Positions 6,129 through 7,747 of a DNA stretch of 7,747 nt are shown piece after piece. The first letter of the stretch is position 1, and the number at the start of each line of letters is the position of its first letter. The stretch is from Clostridia bacterium (lineage in GTDB: Bacteria > Bacillota > Clostridia > Oscillospirales > CAG-272). The DNA lies in assembly GCA_017456685.1 (NCBI GenBank), contig JAFTIV010000060.1, positions 1-7,747 on the forward strand, given 5' to 3'. The translations under genes and the position numbers were made by a program. The notes below the pieces were generated by a model. The model saw nothing but the letters and a program-made list of their open reading frames with translations, was not told where the DNA came from and made no database searches.

Positions 6129-6157
6129 TTGACAAAAGTGATAAAATGTTGTAAAAT
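6129..6157 (+). promoter_or_regulatory. Strong sigma-A-type promoter of the small lipoprotein gene
   Basis: Consensus TTGACA (6129-6134), a 17-nt spacer and TAAAAT (6152-6157). The start is expected near 6164. AAGGAG (6182-6187) follows, 7 nt before the ATG at 6195. This is the closest match to consensus in the window, so the small lipoprotein is probably well expressed in growing cells. Confidence 0.85.
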
Positions 6158-6194
6158 AAATCTGTAAACAAACAATCAGTTAAGGAGAATTATA

Positions 6195-6404
6195 ATGAAA
6201 AAGCTAATTGCACTTATGCTTGTATTGCTTCTTTGCCTCTCAATGGTGCTTGTTTCCTGCGGTGGCGATGACGAAAAGGAATCAAGCTCATCAAGCTCTG
6301 ACCCTTCATCATCAAGCGAGCCATCAGGCGATACCCCGCCTGCTCAAACACCAAGCGGACTTCCCGAGGAAAATGTTAGCGGTGACAATATATTTGAATT
6401 TTAA
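6195..6404 (+). CDS. Small Ser/Pro-rich lipoprotein
   Basis: Function unknown. The 69-residue product has a lipoprotein signal peptide (Lys-Lys start, Leu-rich core 4-20) ending in the lipobox Leu-Val-Ser-Cys with the lipidated Cys22, so it should be tethered to the outer face of the cytoplasmic membrane. The mature part is only 48 residues: Gly-Gly-Asp-Asp-Glu, a Ser-rich run (29-43), a Pro/Thr stretch and a short acidic end closing in Asn-Ile-Phe-Glu-Phe. That is a linker with no room for a folded domain. Strong consensus promoter and ribosome site argue that it is a real gene. I searched the following bases for a frameshifted continuation and found only the terminator, so a degraded substrate-binding lipoprotein is possible but not supported. 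Confidence 0.85.
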   Translation: MKKLIALMLVLLLCLSMVLVSCGGDDEKESSSSSSDPSSSSEPSGDTPPAQTPSGLPEENVSGDNIFEF

Positions 6405-6417
6405 TTAAAAAATGAAT

Positions 6418-6462
6418 AAGCCTCCGTAATTTGGGTACACTTACCTCATTACGGAGGTTTTT
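6418..6462 (+). terminator. Terminator-like hairpin covering the spoIIR ribosome site
   Basis: CCTCCGTAAT (6421-6430) pairs perfectly with ATTACGGAGG (6448-6457), extended by A-T and G-T pairs to 6418/6460. An inner helix (6433-6437 with 6442-6446) closes a CACT loop, and TTTTT (6458-6462) follows. This is a good terminator for the lipoprotein gene, but the 3' arm also contains GGAGG (6453-6457), the Shine-Dalgarno sequence of spoIIR. A competing small stem, ACCTC (6443-6447) with GAGGT (6454-6458), would hide the same site. Confidence 0.8.
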
Positions 6463-6465
6463 CTT

Positions 6466-7101
6466 ATGAAAATATTAAAGCTACTTTTCAAAATCATTTT
6501 TAGAAAAAGCACAATAACAATACTTATGTCAATTATCGCATTTTTGTTTATATGGAGCTTAATTCCAAGCGCCAAGGAGTGCGAGATTTACAACTCTACA
6601 ATAAGACTTCATGTTATCGCAAACTCGAACACAGATAGCGACCAAGAGGCAAAGCTTAAGGTGAGAGATGCGCTTCTTGACGAAATAAGCGAGTACGATT
6701 GCAAGAGCAAGGAGGAGGCGCTTCTTGAGATAAGCGCTAATCGCAAGGAGCTTGAGGCGCTTGCGGAGCAAACACTCAAAAAAGAGGGAATAAGCGACAC
6801 AGTGTCCATAAAAATCGGCAAGGAGGACTACCCAGAGCGCGTTTATGAGGGCTTTTCCTTGCCCGCTGGCGAATATACCTCTGTAAGAGTTATAATAGGC
6901 GAGGGAGAGGGCGAAAACTGGTGGTGCGTGCTTTTTCCACCTATGTGCACCGCACAGGCGATAGAATATGATAGCGAGGCGTATGTTAGCGCAGGGCTCT
7001 CAAAGGAGCAATATTATATGATAACGGGCGGAAGCGGAAGATACGAGGTCAAATTCAAGCTTCTTGAAATTGCCTCCAGCGCCTTTGGCTTTGAATATTA
7101 A
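6466..7101 (+). CDS. spoIIR: Stage II sporulation protein R
   Basis: The forespore-made, exported signal that triggers the SpoIIGA protease to process pro-sigma-E in the mother cell of sporulating Firmicutes. The 211-residue protein has a basic N-terminus and a hydrophobic signal/anchor (15-33). The Spore_II_R domain (PF09551) follows: IRLHVIANS (46-54), a Lys-Leu-Lys-Val-Arg-Asp-Ala stretch (63-69), a charged helical middle (80-108), YPERVYEGF with PAGEYTSVRV (122-142), and the signature GENWWCVLFPPMC (149-161) with Cys154 and Cys161. Length and motif order are normal for the family. The start is set by GGAGG (6453-6457) eight bases upstream, which lies inside a terminator-like hairpin. I found no convincing sigma-F promoter; GGTGACAATA at 6381-6390 fits a sigma-F -10 but lacks the -35. 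It is followed by its own terminator. Confidence 0.96.
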   Translation: MKILKLLFKIIFRKSTITILMSIIAFLFIWSLIPSAKECEIYNSTIRLHVIANSNTDSDQEAKLKVRDALLDEISEYDCKSKEEALLEISANRKELEALAEQTLKKEGISDTVSIKIGKEDYPERVYEGFSLPAGEYTSVRVIIGEGEGENWWCVLFPPMCTAQAIEYDSEAYVSAGLSKEQYYMITGGSGRYEVKFKLLEIASSAFGFEY

Positions 7102-7124
7102 GGAGGGGAAGAGTCCCCTCTTTT
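7100..7124 (+). terminator. Terminator of spoIIR
   Basis: The hairpin GAGGGGA (7103-7109) with TCCCCTC (7114-7120) has a 4-base loop and is extended by G-T and A-T pairs to 7100/7123. It starts at the spoIIR stop codon and ends in TTTT before AAAATA. The T-tract is short, so termination may be partial. Confidence 0.65.
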
Positions 7125-7134
7125 AAAATATCTC

Positions 7135-7163
7135 TTGCAAACATACGCAAAAAATGATATTAT
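7135..7163 (+). promoter_or_regulatory. Sigma-A-type promoter of the DUF5685 gene
   Basis: TTGCAA (7135-7140), a 17-nt spacer and TATTAT (7158-7163), with TG one base upstream of the -10 (7155-7156). The ribosome site GGGAGG (7177-7182) lies 7 nt before the ATG at 7190. The expected start near 7170 gives a very short leader of about 20 nt. Confidence 0.75.
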
Positions 7164-7189
7164 ATATGTATTAGAAGGGAGGCATAGCT

Positions 7190-7747
7190 ATGTTTGGATA
7201 TGTTAAGCCACAAATTCCTGAGCTTAAGGTTAAGGAATATGAGCTATATAAATCCGCGTACTGCGGACTTTGTCGTACAATGGGAAAGAGGACGGGCTGT
7301 GTCTCTAAAATGACCCTAAATTACGATTTTGTGTTTCTCGTTTTGCTAAGGAAGGTGGCTGAAAAGCGCACGGGCGAGATAAAAATGCGCAGATGCATCG
7401 CTCACCCGCTTAAAAGACGCCCAATGCTTGAAATTGACCCCTCGCTTGAATACTGCGCAAGGACGAGTGTAATGCTAACAAGGCTAAAGCTTAAGGACAA
7501 TGTAAGCGATAGCCACGGAATAAAGAGGCTTCTTGCAAGAATGGTCGCCCTTGTGTCGATATTCTTCAAAAAAACTGACAAATCGCTTCGCCCGCTTGAG
7601 GCTCGCCTTAAGGAGTGTATAGATGCTCTTTCCTCGCTTGAGAGGACAAAAACCGACTCTATAGACACGGTTGCTAATACCTTTGGGGAGCTTCTTAGCG
7701 CACTTGCCTCGTATGGCTTGGAGGGAAAAGAGGCGGAGCTGTGTGAG
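7190..7747 (+). CDS. DUF5685 family protein, 3' partial
   Basis: Function unknown. The frame is open from the ATG to the window edge: 186 residues of a family that is, as I recall, somewhat under 300 long. The N-terminus is typical of DUF5685: MFGYVKP, then a Glu-Leu-Lys-Val-Lys-Glu-Tyr-Glu stretch and the signature YCGLCRTMGKR (24-34). Cys25-x2-Cys28 and Cys69-x2-His72 are two pairs that could make one metal site, by inference. The rest is basic and mostly helical, with a Leu-rich middle (about 114-127); I see no signal peptide or clear membrane segment, so it is probably cytoplasmic. The start is set by GGGAGG seven bases upstream and a strong promoter. It follows spoIIR but is separated by a terminator, so is likely its own unit. 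Confidence 0.88.
   Translation, partial: MFGYVKPQIPELKVKEYELYKSAYCGLCRTMGKRTGCVSKMTLNYDFVFLVLLRKVAEKRTGEIKMRRCIAHPLKRRPMLEIDPSLEYCARTSVMLTRLKLKDNVSDSHGIKRLLARMVALVSIFFKKTDKSLRPLEARLKECIDALSSLERTKTDSIDTVANTFGELLSALASYGLEGKEAELCE

Noticed and set aside
6050..6175. 42-residue N-terminal extension of pncC
   Set aside because: It runs through the pncC promoter and lipoprotein promoter region, lacks a ribosome site, and makes the protein longer than its family; the ATG at 6049 has AAGGGGG.
6208..6408. Overlapping 66-residue plus-strand ORF in the lipoprotein gene
   Set aside because: It is a shifted frame of the lipoprotein gene with His/Gln-rich artefact composition and no ribosome site.

Overview
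The window comes from a low- to mid-GC, Gram-positive, anaerobe-like genome. The best guess is an endospore-forming member of the Clostridia (Oscillospiraceae-like gut lineage). Reasons: a clear SpoIIR sporulation gene, strong AGGAG-type ribosome sites before every gene with a visible start, housekeeping promoters with TAAAAT/TATTAT -10 boxes and 17-nt spacers, an LPxTG-type sorting signal, a DUF5685 gene, and Cys/His-rich repeat surface proteins of a kind common in gut Clostridia. The lineage is inferred; there is no rRNA or other marker gene here.

Left part (1-4230, + strand): two tandem paralogous surface proteins. The first is cut at its 5' end by the window edge. The second is complete: signal peptide, discoidin-like domain, about 500 residues of Cys-rich repeats, then a membrane anchor. 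Each repeat is one His followed by three Cys (C-x3-C-x2-C or C-x3-C-x4-C). I count 14 such units in the first protein and 18 in the second. The C-terminal 45 residues match at 40 positions, but only the first protein has LPKTG. Each gene has its own terminator, and the second has its own strong promoter.

Middle part (4231-6110, - strand): pncC (CinA C-terminal type nicotinamide-nucleotide amidase) followed by pfkA (6-phosphofructokinase). Each has its own promoter. The pfkA -35 box overlaps the pncC stop codon and no terminator separates them, so read-through is possible. pfkA converges on the surface-protein genes, with back-to-back terminators between them.

Right part (6129-7747, + strand): divergent from pncC, a 69-codon lipoprotein that is almost all Ser/Pro linker, then spoIIR (forespore-to-mother-cell signal), then the start of a DUF5685 gene that runs off the window. 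The hairpin between the lipoprotein gene and spoIIR is both a terminator-like structure and a mask over the spoIIR Shine-Dalgarno sequence. No stretch over 300 bases lacks a gene; the largest gap is 4195-4417. I see no RNA gene, CRISPR array or mobile element. The most novel material is the pair of Cys/His repeat proteins, for which I propose, without proof, extracellular metal binding.
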